Origin: Bifidobacterium breve
GTDB taxonomy: Bacteria > Actinomycetota > Actinomycetes > Mycobacteriales > Mycobacteriaceae
Assembly: GCA_945882475.1 (NCBI GenBank)
Contig: CAMCWJ010000009.1
Coordinates: forward strand, 1 to 20,868
Direction: 5' to 3'
Length of the DNA: 20,868 nucleotides
Part shown: positions 1 through 7,157 of the stretch, in pieces
Numbering within the stretch: position 1 is the first letter of the stretch
Layout: each line of letters begins with the position of its first letter
Program-made: the position numbers and the translations under genes
The notes under the pieces: generated by a model
Databases searched by the model: none
Told to the model about the DNA's origin: nothing
What the model saw: the letters and a program-made list of their open reading frames with translations, nothing else

Positions 1-1
1 C

Positions 2-934
2 ACCGGCCATGCCTACGTCACGCATGAGGGCAAGAATAAGGCGCTGTTCGACGCGATCGTGCAGCACACCCGACACCTCAACGACTTTCCGATCCAGAAC
101 ATCCTCATCGCGCTGGCCGGCGCCGGTTTCCTGCTGCTGCTTTTCAAGCGCATCTGGTGGCCGGCGGCGGTGTGGCTGCTGCTGGTGGTGTCGATCGTGC
201 ACTCCTCAGCGCCGTTCGGCGGGCCGGTGGGCGCACTTACGAGTAAGTACAGCGATCTGTTCTACAGCGACCCGCGTCGGCTCTCCGGGGTGATCACCCT
301 GTTGCTGACACCGATGGCCGGGGTCGCCCTGTTCGCCGGGTCGGTGCTGGCGGTGGCCTGGGCCCGGCGGCTGGCCGAGCGCCGGGCGGGGGCCCGGACG
401 GTGCCCGGCCGCAGGTTCTGGATCGGTGCCACCGCGGCGCTCATGGCCGCGGTGAGCATCGCGCTGAGCTGGCATTACGTCCCACGTCACCGGTTTTTGA
501 TGGGCGAGATGTACGACCGGGTGATCGTGGGCGATAAGGACCTGGCTGCCTTCGCCCACCTGGCGTCGCTGCCCGGTGCGCGCGACACTCTGATCGGCAA
601 CTCCAATGTCGACGGCACCGCCTGGATGTACGCGGTGGCCAATCTGCGTCCGCTGTGGACGCACTACGACTACCCCGTGCAGCAGGGGCCAGGTCAGCAG
701 CGCTTCATCTTCTGGGCCTATGCCGACGACGCCGACCGCGACCCGCGGGTGGCCGAGGCGGTGGCGGCCCTCAACATTCGCTACCTCATCACCAGCAGCC
801 CCGTGGTCCGCGGATTCGTGACGCCGGACGGGCTAGTGTCACTGGACAAGTCCGCGTCGTGGGCGAAGATCTACGACAACGGCGTAGCCCGCATCTACGA
901 ATGGCGCGGGCCCCGGCCGAAGGACAGCCGATGA
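2..934 (+). CDS. Rv3779-like polytopic membrane protein, C-terminal part (5' end outside window)
   Basis: The frame is open from the first bases of the window to TGA at 932-934, so this is the last ~310 residues of a longer protein (the M. tuberculosis homologue is about 670 residues). Three hydrophobic spans are visible: around IALAGAGFLLLLF / WWPAAVWLLLVVSIV, VITLLLTPMAGVALFAGSVLAVA, and FWIGATAALMAAVSIALSW. A soluble, presumably extracytoplasmic tail follows, with the stretch MYAVANLRPLWTHYDYP. From gene order I identify it as the Rv3779 homologue. In M. tuberculosis that protein has been reported as a membrane glycosyltransferase linked to polyprenyl-phosphomannose synthesis. The catalytic N-terminal half is not in the window, so the function rests on synteny and general architecture. 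It lies upstream of pafE in the same direction. Confidence 0.72.
   Translation, partial: TGHAYVTHEGKNKALFDAIVQHTRHLNDFPIQNILIALAGAGFLLLLFKRIWWPAAVWLLLVVSIVHSSAPFGGPVGALTSKYSDLFYSDPRRLSGVITLLLTPMAGVALFAGSVLAVAWARRLAERRAGARTVPGRRFWIGATAALMAAVSIALSWHYVPRHRFLMGEMYDRVIVGDKDLAAFAHLASLPGARDTLIGNSNVDGTAWMYAVANLRPLWTHYDYPVQQGPGQQRFIFWAYADDADRDPRVAEAVAALNIRYLITSSPVVRGFVTPDGLVSLDKSASWAKIYDNGVARIYEWRGPRPKDSR
919..924 (+). promoter_or_regulatory. Shine-Dalgarno for the 11-codon bridging ORF
   Basis: GAAGGA lies 6 nt before the ATG at 931, near-ideal spacing. It sits inside the last codons of the upstream membrane-protein gene and serves the 931 start, not pafE, whose ATG (963) is in another frame. Confidence 0.55.
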
Positions 935-966
935 ACCTGGGATACGAGGGAACGCTCAGCGCATGA
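931..966 (+). CDS. Putative 11-residue bridging peptide between the Rv3779-like gene and pafE
   Basis: ATG at 931 overlaps the upstream stop as ATGA (931-934). The ORF encodes MNLGYEGTLSA and ends at TGA 964-966, overlapping the pafE start as a second ATGA (963-966). It has the best ribosome-binding site in the neighbourhood (GAAGGA, 6-nt spacing). pafE itself has only GAGGG at 946-950, about 12 nt from its ATG. Two consecutive 4-nt start/stop overlaps suggest that ribosomes are handed from the membrane-protein gene through this short ORF to pafE. The peptide has no recognisable domain. A translational-coupling role is inference, and chance is possible because the ORF is so short. Confidence 0.4.
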   Translation: MNLGYEGTLSA

Positions 967-1457
967 CCACCGACACCGACGACGACAGCATTGAGGTCAT
1001 CCCGTCACCCGATGGCGAGGACCAGCCCTCGATAACCGACCTGGTGCAGCAGCCGGCCAAGGTGATGCGCATCGGGACGATGATCAAGCAACTGCTCGAG
1101 GAAGTGCGGGCAGCGCCACTCGATGACGCCAGCCGCAATCGGTTGCGGGAGATTCACGCCACCAGTGTTCGCGAACTCGAGGACGGTCTGGCCCCGGAAC
1201 TCCGCGAGGAACTCGCCCGGTTGGCGCTGCCGTTCTCCGAGGACACCGTGCCGACCGACGCCGAATTGCGGATCGCCCAGGCCCAGTTGGTGGGTTGGCT
1301 GGAGGGCCTGTTCCACGGAATCCAGACCGCGCTGTTCGCCCAGCAGATGGCGGCGCGGGCTCAACTCGAACATATGCGCCAGGGGGCGCTGCCGCCCGGG
1401 ATGACACCACCGGGGGGACCTTCGAGCACCGGTCACGGCACCGGGCAGTACCTCTAG
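963..1457 (+). CDS. pafE: Bacterial proteasome activator PafE/Bpa
   Basis: ATP-independent activator that docks on the ends of the 20S proteasome and opens its gate for unfolded substrates, independently of Mpa and pupylation. The 164-residue product (about 174 in M. tuberculosis Rv3780) has an acidic N-terminus rich in D and E. A long helical core follows (roughly residues 25-145: QQPAKVMRIGTMIKQLLEEV, EIHATSVRELEDGL, IAQAQLVGWLEGLFHGIQTALFAQQMAARAQ). Next come a flexible P/G/S/T linker and the C-terminal GQYL (161-164), the motif that inserts into proteasome alpha-ring pockets. The ATG at 963 overlaps the stop of an 11-codon ORF. wzt begins 12 nt after its TAG. Its place next to cell-wall exporter genes is conserved in mycobacteria but mechanistically unexplained. 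Confidence 0.92.
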   Translation: MTTDTDDDSIEVIPSPDGEDQPSITDLVQQPAKVMRIGTMIKQLLEEVRAAPLDDASRNRLREIHATSVRELEDGLAPELREELARLALPFSEDTVPTDAELRIAQAQLVGWLEGLFHGIQTALFAQQMAARAQLEHMRQGALPPGMTPPGGPSSTGHGTGQYL

Positions 1458-1469
1458 CGGACGCAAACC

Positions 1470-2297
1470 TTGGCAGCCGACCCCTTTATCGAAACCCGCG
1501 ACGCCTGGGTCGAGTTTCCGATCTTCGACGCCAAGACGCGCTCGTTGAAGAAGGCGGTCCTGGGCAAGGCCGGTGGCGCGATCGGGCGCACCGAGGACAA
1601 CGTCGTCGTGATCGAGGCGCTTCGGGACATCAGCCTGTCGTTGCGGATGGGTGACCGGGTCGGGCTGGTCGGCCACAACGGCGCCGGCAAGTCGACGCTG
1701 CTGCGGTTGCTGTCGGGCATCTACGAACCGACCCGGGGCCGCACCGTCGTGCGGGGACGGGTCGCACCGGTCTTCGACCTCGGCGTCGGCATGGACCCCG
1801 AGATCACCGGCTACGAGAACATCATCATCCGCGGGCTGTTTCTGGGCCAGACCCGTAAACAGATGCTGGCCAAGGTTGACGAGATCGCCGAATTCACCGA
1901 ACTCGGCGAGTACCTCTCCATGCCGCTGCGCACCTATTCGACCGGCATGCGGGTTCGGTTGGCGATGGGTGTGGTCACTAGCATCGACCCGGAGATCCTG
2001 CTGCTCGACGAGGGCATCGGAGCGGTGGACGCCGATTTCCTCAAGAAGGCCCAGTCGCGGCTGCAGGCACTGGTTGAGCGGTCCGGAATCCTGGTCTTCG
2101 CCAGCCACTCCAACGAATTCCTCGCGCGGCTGTGCAAGACCGCGATGTGGATCGACCACGGCGCGATCAAGATGACCGGCGGCATCGAAGAGGTGGTCCG
2201 CGCCTACGAGGGCGACGACGCCGCCCGCCATGTGCGCGAGGTGCTCGAGGAACACCGCGGCGACTGGTCGCCGCAACAGCCCGGGACGCACGCGTGA
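1470..2297 (+). CDS. wzt: Galactan exporter ABC ATPase Wzt
   Basis: ATP-binding subunit of the ABC-2 exporter that, with Wzm, moves lipid-linked galactan across the plasma membrane (Rv3781 homologue). 275 residues. Walker A GHNGAGKST at 68-76, ABC signature STGMRVRL around 157-164, Walker B EILLLDEG at 175-182, and the switch histidine in FASHSNE (H213). It is short and lacks the extended carbohydrate-binding C-terminal domain of O9a-type Wzt, as expected for the mycobacterial form. The start is TTG at 1470, 12 nt after the pafE stop. No ATG or GTG gives a full N-terminus, because residues such as DAWVEFPIFDAK near the start belong to the family. A purine-rich AGCGGA at 1456-1461 is the only candidate ribosome site. 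It overlaps glfT1 by 4 nt (GTGA 2294-2297). Confidence 0.93.
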   Translation: MAADPFIETRDAWVEFPIFDAKTRSLKKAVLGKAGGAIGRTEDNVVVIEALRDISLSLRMGDRVGLVGHNGAGKSTLLRLLSGIYEPTRGRTVVRGRVAPVFDLGVGMDPEITGYENIIIRGLFLGQTRKQMLAKVDEIAEFTELGEYLSMPLRTYSTGMRVRLAMGVVTSIDPEILLLDEGIGAVDADFLKKAQSRLQALVERSGILVFASHSNEFLARLCKTAMWIDHGAIKMTGGIEEVVRAYEGDDAARHVREVLEEHRGDWSPQQPGTHA

Positions 2298-3208
2298 CCG
2301 AGATGGTGTGCGCCATCGTCGTCACCCACCGCCGGCCCGACGAGCTGGCCAAGTCGCTGGAAGCGTTGACAACCCAGACCCGGATGATCGACCACCTCAT
2401 CGTCATCGACAACGACCACGACGACCGCGTCCGCGACCTGGTGGCGGGCCAGCCCGTCGCCACCACCTACCTGGGATCGCACCGAAACCTCGGCGGCGCA
2501 GGCGGATTCGCCCTCGGGATGCTGCACGCGCTCGCACTCGGGGCGGACTGGGTGTGGCTTGCCGACGATGACGGCCGCCCGCGTGACACCGAGGTGCTGG
2601 CCACCCTGCTGGCCTGCGCGCGCAAACACGGGCTGGCCGAGGTGTCGCCGATGGTCTGCGACCTCGACCAACCAGACCGACTCGCGTTCCCGCTGCGACG
2701 TGGTCTGGTGTGGCGGCGGAGAGTCGATGAACTGCGCACCAAGGACGCACCCGGCAGCGACCTGCTGCCGGGATACGCGTCACTGTTCAACGGGGCACTG
2801 TTTCGGGCGGAAACCATCACCGCGGCAGGGGTTCCCGACATCCGACTATTCGTCCGCGGCGACGAGTACGACGTGCATCGCCGGCTGGTCCGCAGCGGCC
2901 TTCCGTTCGGCACCTGCCTGGACACCGTCTATCTGCATCCCTATGGCAGCGACGAATTCAAGCCCATCCTCGGCGGGCGCATGCACACCCAGTACCCCGA
3001 CGATCCCGTCAAGCGCTTCTTCACCTACCGCAACCGGGGTTACGTGCTGGCCCAGCCGGGCATGCGCAAACTGCTGCCGCAGGAATGGCTTCGGTTCGGC
3101 TGGTACTTCCTGGTGACCCGCCGGGATCCGGAAGGTCTGCGGGAGTGGATCCGGTTGCGCCGCATGGGTCGCCGTGAACGGTTCGGGCCTCCGGGGAGCA
3201 CGCGATGA
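2294..3208 (+). CDS. glfT1: Galactofuranosyltransferase GlfT1
   Basis: GT2-family enzyme that adds the first galactofuranose residues from UDP-Galf to the decaprenyl-PP-GlcNAc-Rha linker, starting the galactan later extended by GlfT2. From GTG 2294 it is 304 residues, the length I recall for M. tuberculosis Rv3782. N-terminal Rossmann-like start CAIVVTHRRPDEL (5-17), the VIDN motif at 37-40, the metal/UDP-binding DDD at 91-93 in WLADDDGRP, and RGDEYD at 188-193, the probable catalytic acid region. The open frame continues upstream to 2132, but that part lies inside wzt. GTGA overlap with the wzt stop and ATGA overlap with wzm show coupled translation. Confidence 0.94.
   Translation: MTEMVCAIVVTHRRPDELAKSLEALTTQTRMIDHLIVIDNDHDDRVRDLVAGQPVATTYLGSHRNLGGAGGFALGMLHALALGADWVWLADDDGRPRDTEVLATLLACARKHGLAEVSPMVCDLDQPDRLAFPLRRGLVWRRRVDELRTKDAPGSDLLPGYASLFNGALFRAETITAAGVPDIRLFVRGDEYDVHRRLVRSGLPFGTCLDTVYLHPYGSDEFKPILGGRMHTQYPDDPVKRFFTYRNRGYVLAQPGMRKLLPQEWLRFGWYFLVTRRDPEGLREWIRLRRMGRRERFGPPGSTR
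3193..3198 (+). promoter_or_regulatory. Ribosome-binding site of wzm
   Basis: GGGGAG, 6 nt before the ATG at 3205, inside the glfT1 3' end. It supports the ATGA-overlapping start of wzm. Confidence 0.6.
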
Positions 3209-4035
3209 CCTTCATCGACGCGGCCAGCCAGTCGCGGACGTTCAGCCGGGCCTGGGGCGATCTGGTCGGCGGATTCCGCAAGCGGGAGTTGTGGTTTTAC
3301 CTCGGCTGGCAGGACATCAAGCAGAAGTACCGCCGGTCGGTGCTGGGCCCGTTCTGGATCACCATCGCGACCGGAACCACGGCCGTCGCCATGGGGGTGC
3401 TGTACTCCAAGCTGTTCAAGCTGGAACTCTCCGAGCATCTGCCCTACGTGACGCTGGGTCTGATCATCTGGAACATGATCAACGCCTCGATCCTGGAGGG
3501 CGCGGAGGTGTTCATCGCCAATGAGGGCCTGATCAAACAACTTCCGACCCCGTTGAGCGTGCACGTCTACCGGCTGGTGTGGCGGCAGATGATCCTGTTC
3601 GCGCACAACATCGTGATCTTCGTGGTGATCGCGATCATCTATCCGAAACCGTGGTCCTGGGCCGACCTGACCGTGATTCCCGCGCTGCTGCTGATCATGC
3701 TCAACTGCGTGTGGGTGTCGTTCTGCTTCGGAATCCTGGCCACCCGCTACCGCGATATCGGGCCATTGCTGGCCGCGCTGGTGCAACTGCTGTTCTTCAT
3801 GACACCGATCATCTGGAACGCCGAGACACTGGAGCAGCAGGGCGCCGGGCGCTGGGCGAGGATCATCGAACTCAACCCGCTACTGCACTACCTGGACATC
3901 CTGCGGGCGCCCCTGCTCGGCGCAGCCCAGGAACCGCGGCACTGGGTGGTGGTGCTGACGCTGACCGTCCTGGGATGGTGCGCGGCGGCACTTGCGCTGC
4001 GCCAGTATCGCGCCCGGGTGCCCTACTGGGTCTAG
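3205..4035 (+). CDS. wzm: Galactan exporter ABC permease Wzm
   Basis: Membrane subunit of the Wzm-Wzt exporter of lipid-linked galactan (Rv3783 homologue; ABC-2 family). 276 residues, starting with an amphipathic N-terminal segment (RAWGDLVGGFRKRELWFYLGWQDIK). The family motif KYRRSVLGPFW is at 41-51. About six hydrophobic spans follow, including WITIATGTTAVAMGVLYS, YVTLGLIIWNMINA, MILFAHNIVIFVVIAIIY, LTVIPALLLIMLNCVWVSF, LLAALVQLLFFMTPIIW and WVVVLTLTVLGWCAAALAL. The conserved ELNPLLHYLDILRAPLLG lies near the C-terminus. ATG 3205 overlaps the glfT1 stop by 4 nt. The TAG stop overlaps the stop of the reverse-strand gene at 4032, so there is no room for an ordinary terminator between them. Confidence 0.94.
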   Translation: MTFIDAASQSRTFSRAWGDLVGGFRKRELWFYLGWQDIKQKYRRSVLGPFWITIATGTTAVAMGVLYSKLFKLELSEHLPYVTLGLIIWNMINASILEGAEVFIANEGLIKQLPTPLSVHVYRLVWRQMILFAHNIVIFVVIAIIYPKPWSWADLTVIPALLLIMLNCVWVSFCFGILATRYRDIGPLLAALVQLLFFMTPIIWNAETLEQQGAGRWARIIELNPLLHYLDILRAPLLGAAQEPRHWVVVLTLTVLGWCAAALALRQYRARVPYWV

Positions 4036-4466
4036 CTGGGATAGCTGCTGTGGCCGGGTGCCGGACCGAACCGGAAGCGCCGCGCGCTCACCTCGCTCGG
4101 GGTTATGCGCACGTACCGCAACTTCTCGGTCGCCACCCACGGGATCAGGTTGGTGCGCTCGGCGTCGTGAATCTCGGCGCTGGTATTCAGCACGCGGGCA
4201 GCGCCGCGCAGGATCACGCTCCAACCCTCGCCGGAGGTGTGGTCGTCGGCCTCGAACAACACCTGATCGTTCATCACCGTGCTGAACAACTTGGTGCCCT
4301 CGGACGTCCGGAACAGCACGCTGCGATCCTGCACGACGAAGTTGACCGGAAAAATCTCCAACTGGCCGCCGAGTGCGGTCACCAGCCGGCCCAGTGACAC
4401 ACCACCGAGCAGATCCCAGGCCGCACTGTCGTCGAGCACCGTCACCGCGCCTTCTGTGTTTGCCAT
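4032..4466 (-). CDS. Pyridoxamine 5'-phosphate oxidase-like flavin-binding protein
   Basis: 144 residues from ATG 4466. The sequence VSLGRLVTALGGQLEIFPVNFVVQDRSVLFRTSEGTK (residues 23-59), followed by VLFEADD and EGWSVILRGAARVL, has the spacing of the small split-barrel FMN/F420-binding PPOX-like family (Pyridox_ox_2 type). The enzymatic role is unknown; members include flavin or F420 oxidoreductases and pigment- or haem-binding proteins. The frame stays open to 4583, but an earlier start would run through the divergent promoter region into the gtrA-like gene and add a low-complexity Cys/Arg tail. ATG 4466 fits the family N-terminus. It converges on wzm with a 4-nt CTAG overlap (4032-4035) and diverges from the gtrA-like gene. 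In M. tuberculosis this interval holds Rv3784-Rv3788, so it is a lineage-specific occupant. Confidence 0.85.
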   Translation of the reverse strand: MANTEGAVTVLDDSAAWDLLGGVSLGRLVTALGGQLEIFPVNFVVQDRSVLFRTSEGTKLFSTVMNDQVLFEADDHTSGEGWSVILRGAARVLNTSAEIHDAERTNLIPWVATEKLRYVRITPSEVSARRFRFGPAPGHSSYPS

Positions 4467-4546
4467 GCACGCAATGGTGTCCCTGCGGCGCGCTGCCCCG
4501 CTAGGGCAGAAGGTCCGGGGCGCGCAACCCACGTAAGCTGCCCGCG
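4467..4546. promoter_or_regulatory. Divergent promoter interval between the PPOX-like gene and the gtrA-like gene
   Basis: This 80-bp gap must hold promoters for both divergent genes. On the + strand TAAGCT (4534-4539) is a good TANNNT -10 box, with 7 nt between it and the ATG at 4547. On the - strand the best candidate is CACCAT (complement of 4474-4479) 7 nt before ATG 4466, which lacks the initial T and is weak. No clear TTGACA -35 is seen for either, which is common in mycobacteria. Confidence 0.55.
4534..4539 (+). promoter_or_regulatory. -10 box of a predicted leaderless promoter for the gtrA-dprE1-dprE2 operon
   Basis: TAAGCT matches the mycobacterial TANNNT consensus. Its distance to the ATG (7 nt) would put transcription initiation at or next to the A of the start codon at 4547. 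No Shine-Dalgarno precedes this ATG, consistent with a leaderless mRNA. Confidence 0.5.
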
Positions 4547-4969
4547 ATGGCCGATTCAGCACAGCCGATGAGCCTGGGTACACAGGTGCTTCGGTTCGTC
4601 CTCACCGGCGGTTTCGCGGCGATCGTCGACTACGGCATCTACAGCGCCCTACACGCCGTCGGAATGCACATCGATGCCGCCAAGGCCATCGGATTCGTCG
4701 CGGGCACGCTGACCGCCTACCTGATCAACCGCCGATGGACGTTCGCCGCAGCACCCAGCCGATCACGCTTTATCGCGGTGATGGGGCTCTACGCATTGAC
4801 CTTCGCTGTGCAGGTCGGCCTCAATCACGTTCTACTGCGAACATTCGAGCAGCAGCCCTGGCGGATGCCGGCCGCCTTTGTGATCGCCCAGGGCACTGCG
4901 ACGGTGATCAACTTCGTCGTCCAGCGGCTTTTCATCTTCCGACGGCAGGACTTCGGTCGCGGGAGCTAA
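4547..4969 (+). CDS. GtrA-family membrane protein (Rv3789-like)
   Basis: Small four-helix membrane protein of the GtrA family. 140 residues, with TM spans near 14-32, 44-60, 76-98 and 108-125. Family signatures are YLINRRWTF (58-66) and INFVVQRLFIFRR (121-133). The M. tuberculosis homologue Rv3789 was first proposed as a decaprenylphosphoryl-arabinose flippase and later as a factor needed for arabinosylation that interacts with AftA. Its position directly before dprE1 fits either role. ATG 4547 follows a -10 box by 7 nt and lacks a Shine-Dalgarno. ATG 4568 (M8, before SLGTQVLRF) is an alternative start closer to the ~121-residue M. tuberculosis length. Confidence 0.88.
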   Translation: MADSAQPMSLGTQVLRFVLTGGFAAIVDYGIYSALHAVGMHIDAAKAIGFVAGTLTAYLINRRWTFAAAPSRSRFIAVMGLYALTFAVQVGLNHVLLRTFEQQPWRMPAAFVIAQGTATVINFVVQRLFIFRRQDFGRGS

Positions 4970-5001
4970 TCAGGGTGAATCCGCACGGGACCCTCGTCAC
5001 G

Positions 5002-6387
5002 ATGTCCGCAACGACCACCCCACAGCGGCTGACCGGCTGGGGACGCACCGCGCCCAGCGTCGCCGAAGTGCTGTCCACCCCCGATCCCGAGGTGATCGTC
5101 ACGGCCGTCACCCAGGCCGCGCAGGACAACGCCGACGGTCGCCACCGCGGCGTGATCGCCCGGGGCCTGGGCAGGTCCTACGGCGATAACGCGCAGAACG
5201 GCGGCGGACTGGTCATCGACATGACCGCCCTGAACCGAATCCACCATATGGACCAGCAGACCCGGATCGTCGACGTCGACGGCGGCGTTAGCCTGGATCA
5301 GCTGATGAAGGCCGCCCTGCCACTGGGATTGTGGATACCGGTGCTGCCGGGTACCAGGCAGGTGACGGTCGGCGGCGCTATCGCTTGCGACATACACGGC
5401 AAGAACCACCACAGCGCGGGCAGTTTCGGCAATCACGTCCGGTCCATGGACCTGCTGACCGGCGACGGCCAGGTGCGCACCGTGACACCGCAGGGCCCGG
5501 ACTCGGAGTTGTTCTGGGCCACCGTCGGAGGTAATGGACTGACCGGAATCATCCTGCGCGCCACCATCGAGATGACCCCGACCGAGACGGCGTACTTCAT
5601 CGCCGACGGCGACGTCACCAGGAGCCTGGACGAGACGATCGCCTTTCACAGTGACGGCAGCGAGGCGAACTACACCTACTCCAGTGCGTGGTTCGATGCG
5701 ATCGCCGCACCACCCAAGCTCGGCCGGGCCGCAATCTCCCGCGGCTCCCTGGCATGCCTGGATCAGTTACCGGCGAAACTCCAGCGCAATCCGCTGAAAT
5801 TCGATGCGCCGCAACTGCTTACGCTCCCGAACTTCTTCCCCAACGGGTTGGCCAACAAGTACACCTTCGGCCCGATCGGCGAACTGTGGTACCGCAAATC
5901 GGGGCACTACCGCGGCAAGGTGCAGAACCTGACCCAGTTTTATCACCCGCTGGACATGTTCGGGGAGTGGAACCGCGCCTACGGCCCGGCCGGCTTCCTG
6001 CAGTACCAGTTCGTGGTTCCCACCGAGGCGGTCGACGAGTTCAAGGCGATCATCGTCGATATCCAGCGCTCGGGCCACTATTCGTTCCTCAACGTGTTCA
6101 AGCTCTTCGGCCCGGGCAACTCCGCACCGTTGAGTTTCCCGATCCCGGGGTGGAACGTGTGTGTGGACTTCCCGATCAAAGCCGGTCTCGGCGAGTTCGT
6201 CACCGAACTGGACCGGCGCGTGCTGCAGTTCGGCGGCCGGCTCTACACCGCCAAGGACTCACGCACCAGCGCGGAGACCTTCCACGCGATGTATCCGCGG
6301 ATCGACGAGTGGATTGCGGTGCGGCGCAAGGCTGATCCCGCCGGAGTGTTCGCCTCGGACATGGCACGACGTTTGGAGTTGCTCTAG
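5002..6387 (+). CDS. dprE1: Decaprenylphosphoryl-beta-D-ribose 2'-oxidase DprE1
   Basis: FAD-dependent oxidase that converts decaprenylphosphoryl-ribose to the 2'-keto intermediate, the first half of DPA formation. 461 residues from ATG 5002, the same length as M. tuberculosis Rv3790. The N-terminal FAD-binding domain shows ARGLGRSYGDNAQNGGG (53-69), PGTRQVTVGGAIACDIHGKNHH (116-137) and WATVGGNGLTGI (172-183). The substrate domain has NKYTFGPIGELWYRKSG and the C-terminal WNVCVDFPIK. The cysteine is residue 387 and the lysine of YTAKDS is residue 418, the same numbers as the benzothiazinone-target Cys387 and active-site Lys418 of M. tuberculosis. An in-frame GTG at 4975, with GGGAG at 4961-4965, would add nine residues. 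ATG 5002 is preferred because it preserves this numbering. The longer frame back to 4735 lies within the gtrA-like gene. dprE2 follows with no gap. Confidence 0.96.
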   Translation: MSATTTPQRLTGWGRTAPSVAEVLSTPDPEVIVTAVTQAAQDNADGRHRGVIARGLGRSYGDNAQNGGGLVIDMTALNRIHHMDQQTRIVDVDGGVSLDQLMKAALPLGLWIPVLPGTRQVTVGGAIACDIHGKNHHSAGSFGNHVRSMDLLTGDGQVRTVTPQGPDSELFWATVGGNGLTGIILRATIEMTPTETAYFIADGDVTRSLDETIAFHSDGSEANYTYSSAWFDAIAAPPKLGRAAISRGSLACLDQLPAKLQRNPLKFDAPQLLTLPNFFPNGLANKYTFGPIGELWYRKSGHYRGKVQNLTQFYHPLDMFGEWNRAYGPAGFLQYQFVVPTEAVDEFKAIIVDIQRSGHYSFLNVFKLFGPGNSAPLSFPIPGWNVCVDFPIKAGLGEFVTELDRRVLQFGGRLYTAKDSRTSAETFHAMYPRIDEWIAVRRKADPAGVFASDMARRLELL

Positions 6388-7152
6388 ATGGTCCTCGACG
6401 CGGTGGGCAACCCCCAGACCATTCTGCTGCTCGGTGGCACCTCCGAGATCGGGCTGGCGATCTGCCAGCGCTACCTGCGCGACGCTCCCGCGCGGATCGT
6501 CCTGGCCGCCCTTCCCGACGATCCGGGCCGCGCCGACGCCGTTGCGCTGCTGACCCGGGCCGGGGCCAAGTCGGTGACGCTGGTGGACTTCGACGCGATC
6601 GACACCGCGAGTCACCCGCACGTGATCGACGAGTGCTTCGGTGACGGTGATATCGATGTCGCCATCGTGGCCTTCGGCTTGCTCGGTGACCCCGAGGAGT
6701 TGTGGCAGAACCAGCGCAAGGCGGTTCAGATCGCCGAGATCAATTACACCGCGGCGGTTTCGGTGGGCGTCCTGCTCGGCGAGAAGATGCGCAATCAGGG
6801 ATTCGGCCAGATCATCGCCATGAGTTCGGCGGCCGGCGAACGAGTCCGCCGCTCCAACTTCGTCTACGGATCGACCAAGGCCGGCTTGGACGGCTTCTAC
6901 CTCGGCTTGGGAGAGGCGCTGCGCCAGTTCGGAGTTCGGGTCCTGGTGATCCGGCCCGGCCAGGTCCGCACCCGGATGAGCGCGCACGTCAAGGAAGCAC
7001 CGCTGACCGTGGACAAGGAGTACGTTGCGGAACTCGCCGTCACCGCATCGGCGAAGGGCCGGGAATTGGTCTGGGCGCCTGGCACTTTCCGGTACGTCAT
7101 GATGGTGCTACGGCACATCCCGCGGCCAATCTTCCGCAAACTGCCGATCTGA
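6388..7152 (+). CDS. dprE2: Decaprenylphosphoryl-2-keto-ribose reductase DprE2
   Basis: NAD(P)H-dependent short-chain dehydrogenase that reduces the DprE1 product to decaprenylphosphoryl-D-arabinose, the only known arabinose donor in mycobacteria. 254 residues, equal to Rv3791. Cofactor motif GGTSEIG at 16-22, catalytic Ser in AMSSAAG (S146/S147), and YxxxK as Y160-G-S-T-K164. The C-terminus RYVMMVLRHIPRPIFRKLPI is typical of DprE2. The ATG at 6388 abuts the dprE1 TAG. GGAG at 6375-6378 (9-nt spacing) provides the ribosome site inside dprE1, so the two enzymes are translated together. Confidence 0.96.
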   Translation: MVLDAVGNPQTILLLGGTSEIGLAICQRYLRDAPARIVLAALPDDPGRADAVALLTRAGAKSVTLVDFDAIDTASHPHVIDECFGDGDIDVAIVAFGLLGDPEELWQNQRKAVQIAEINYTAAVSVGVLLGEKMRNQGFGQIIAMSSAAGERVRRSNFVYGSTKAGLDGFYLGLGEALRQFGVRVLVIRPGQVRTRMSAHVKEAPLTVDKEYVAELAVTASAKGRELVWAPGTFRYVMMVLRHIPRPIFRKLPI

Positions 7153-7157
7153 GTCCC

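Noticed and set aside
1005..2291. 428-codon open frame on the - strand across pafE and wzt
   Set aside because: Spans two well-supported + strand genes and encodes a polar, motif-free product.
4467..4583. Longer N-terminus for the PPOX-like protein
   Set aside because: Would cover the divergent promoter and overlap the gtrA-like start, and adds sequence without family character.
4735..5001. Longer N-terminus for DprE1
   Set aside because: The extension overlaps the gtrA-like gene and has no family similarity. ATG 5002 keeps the conserved 461-residue length and Cys387 numbering.
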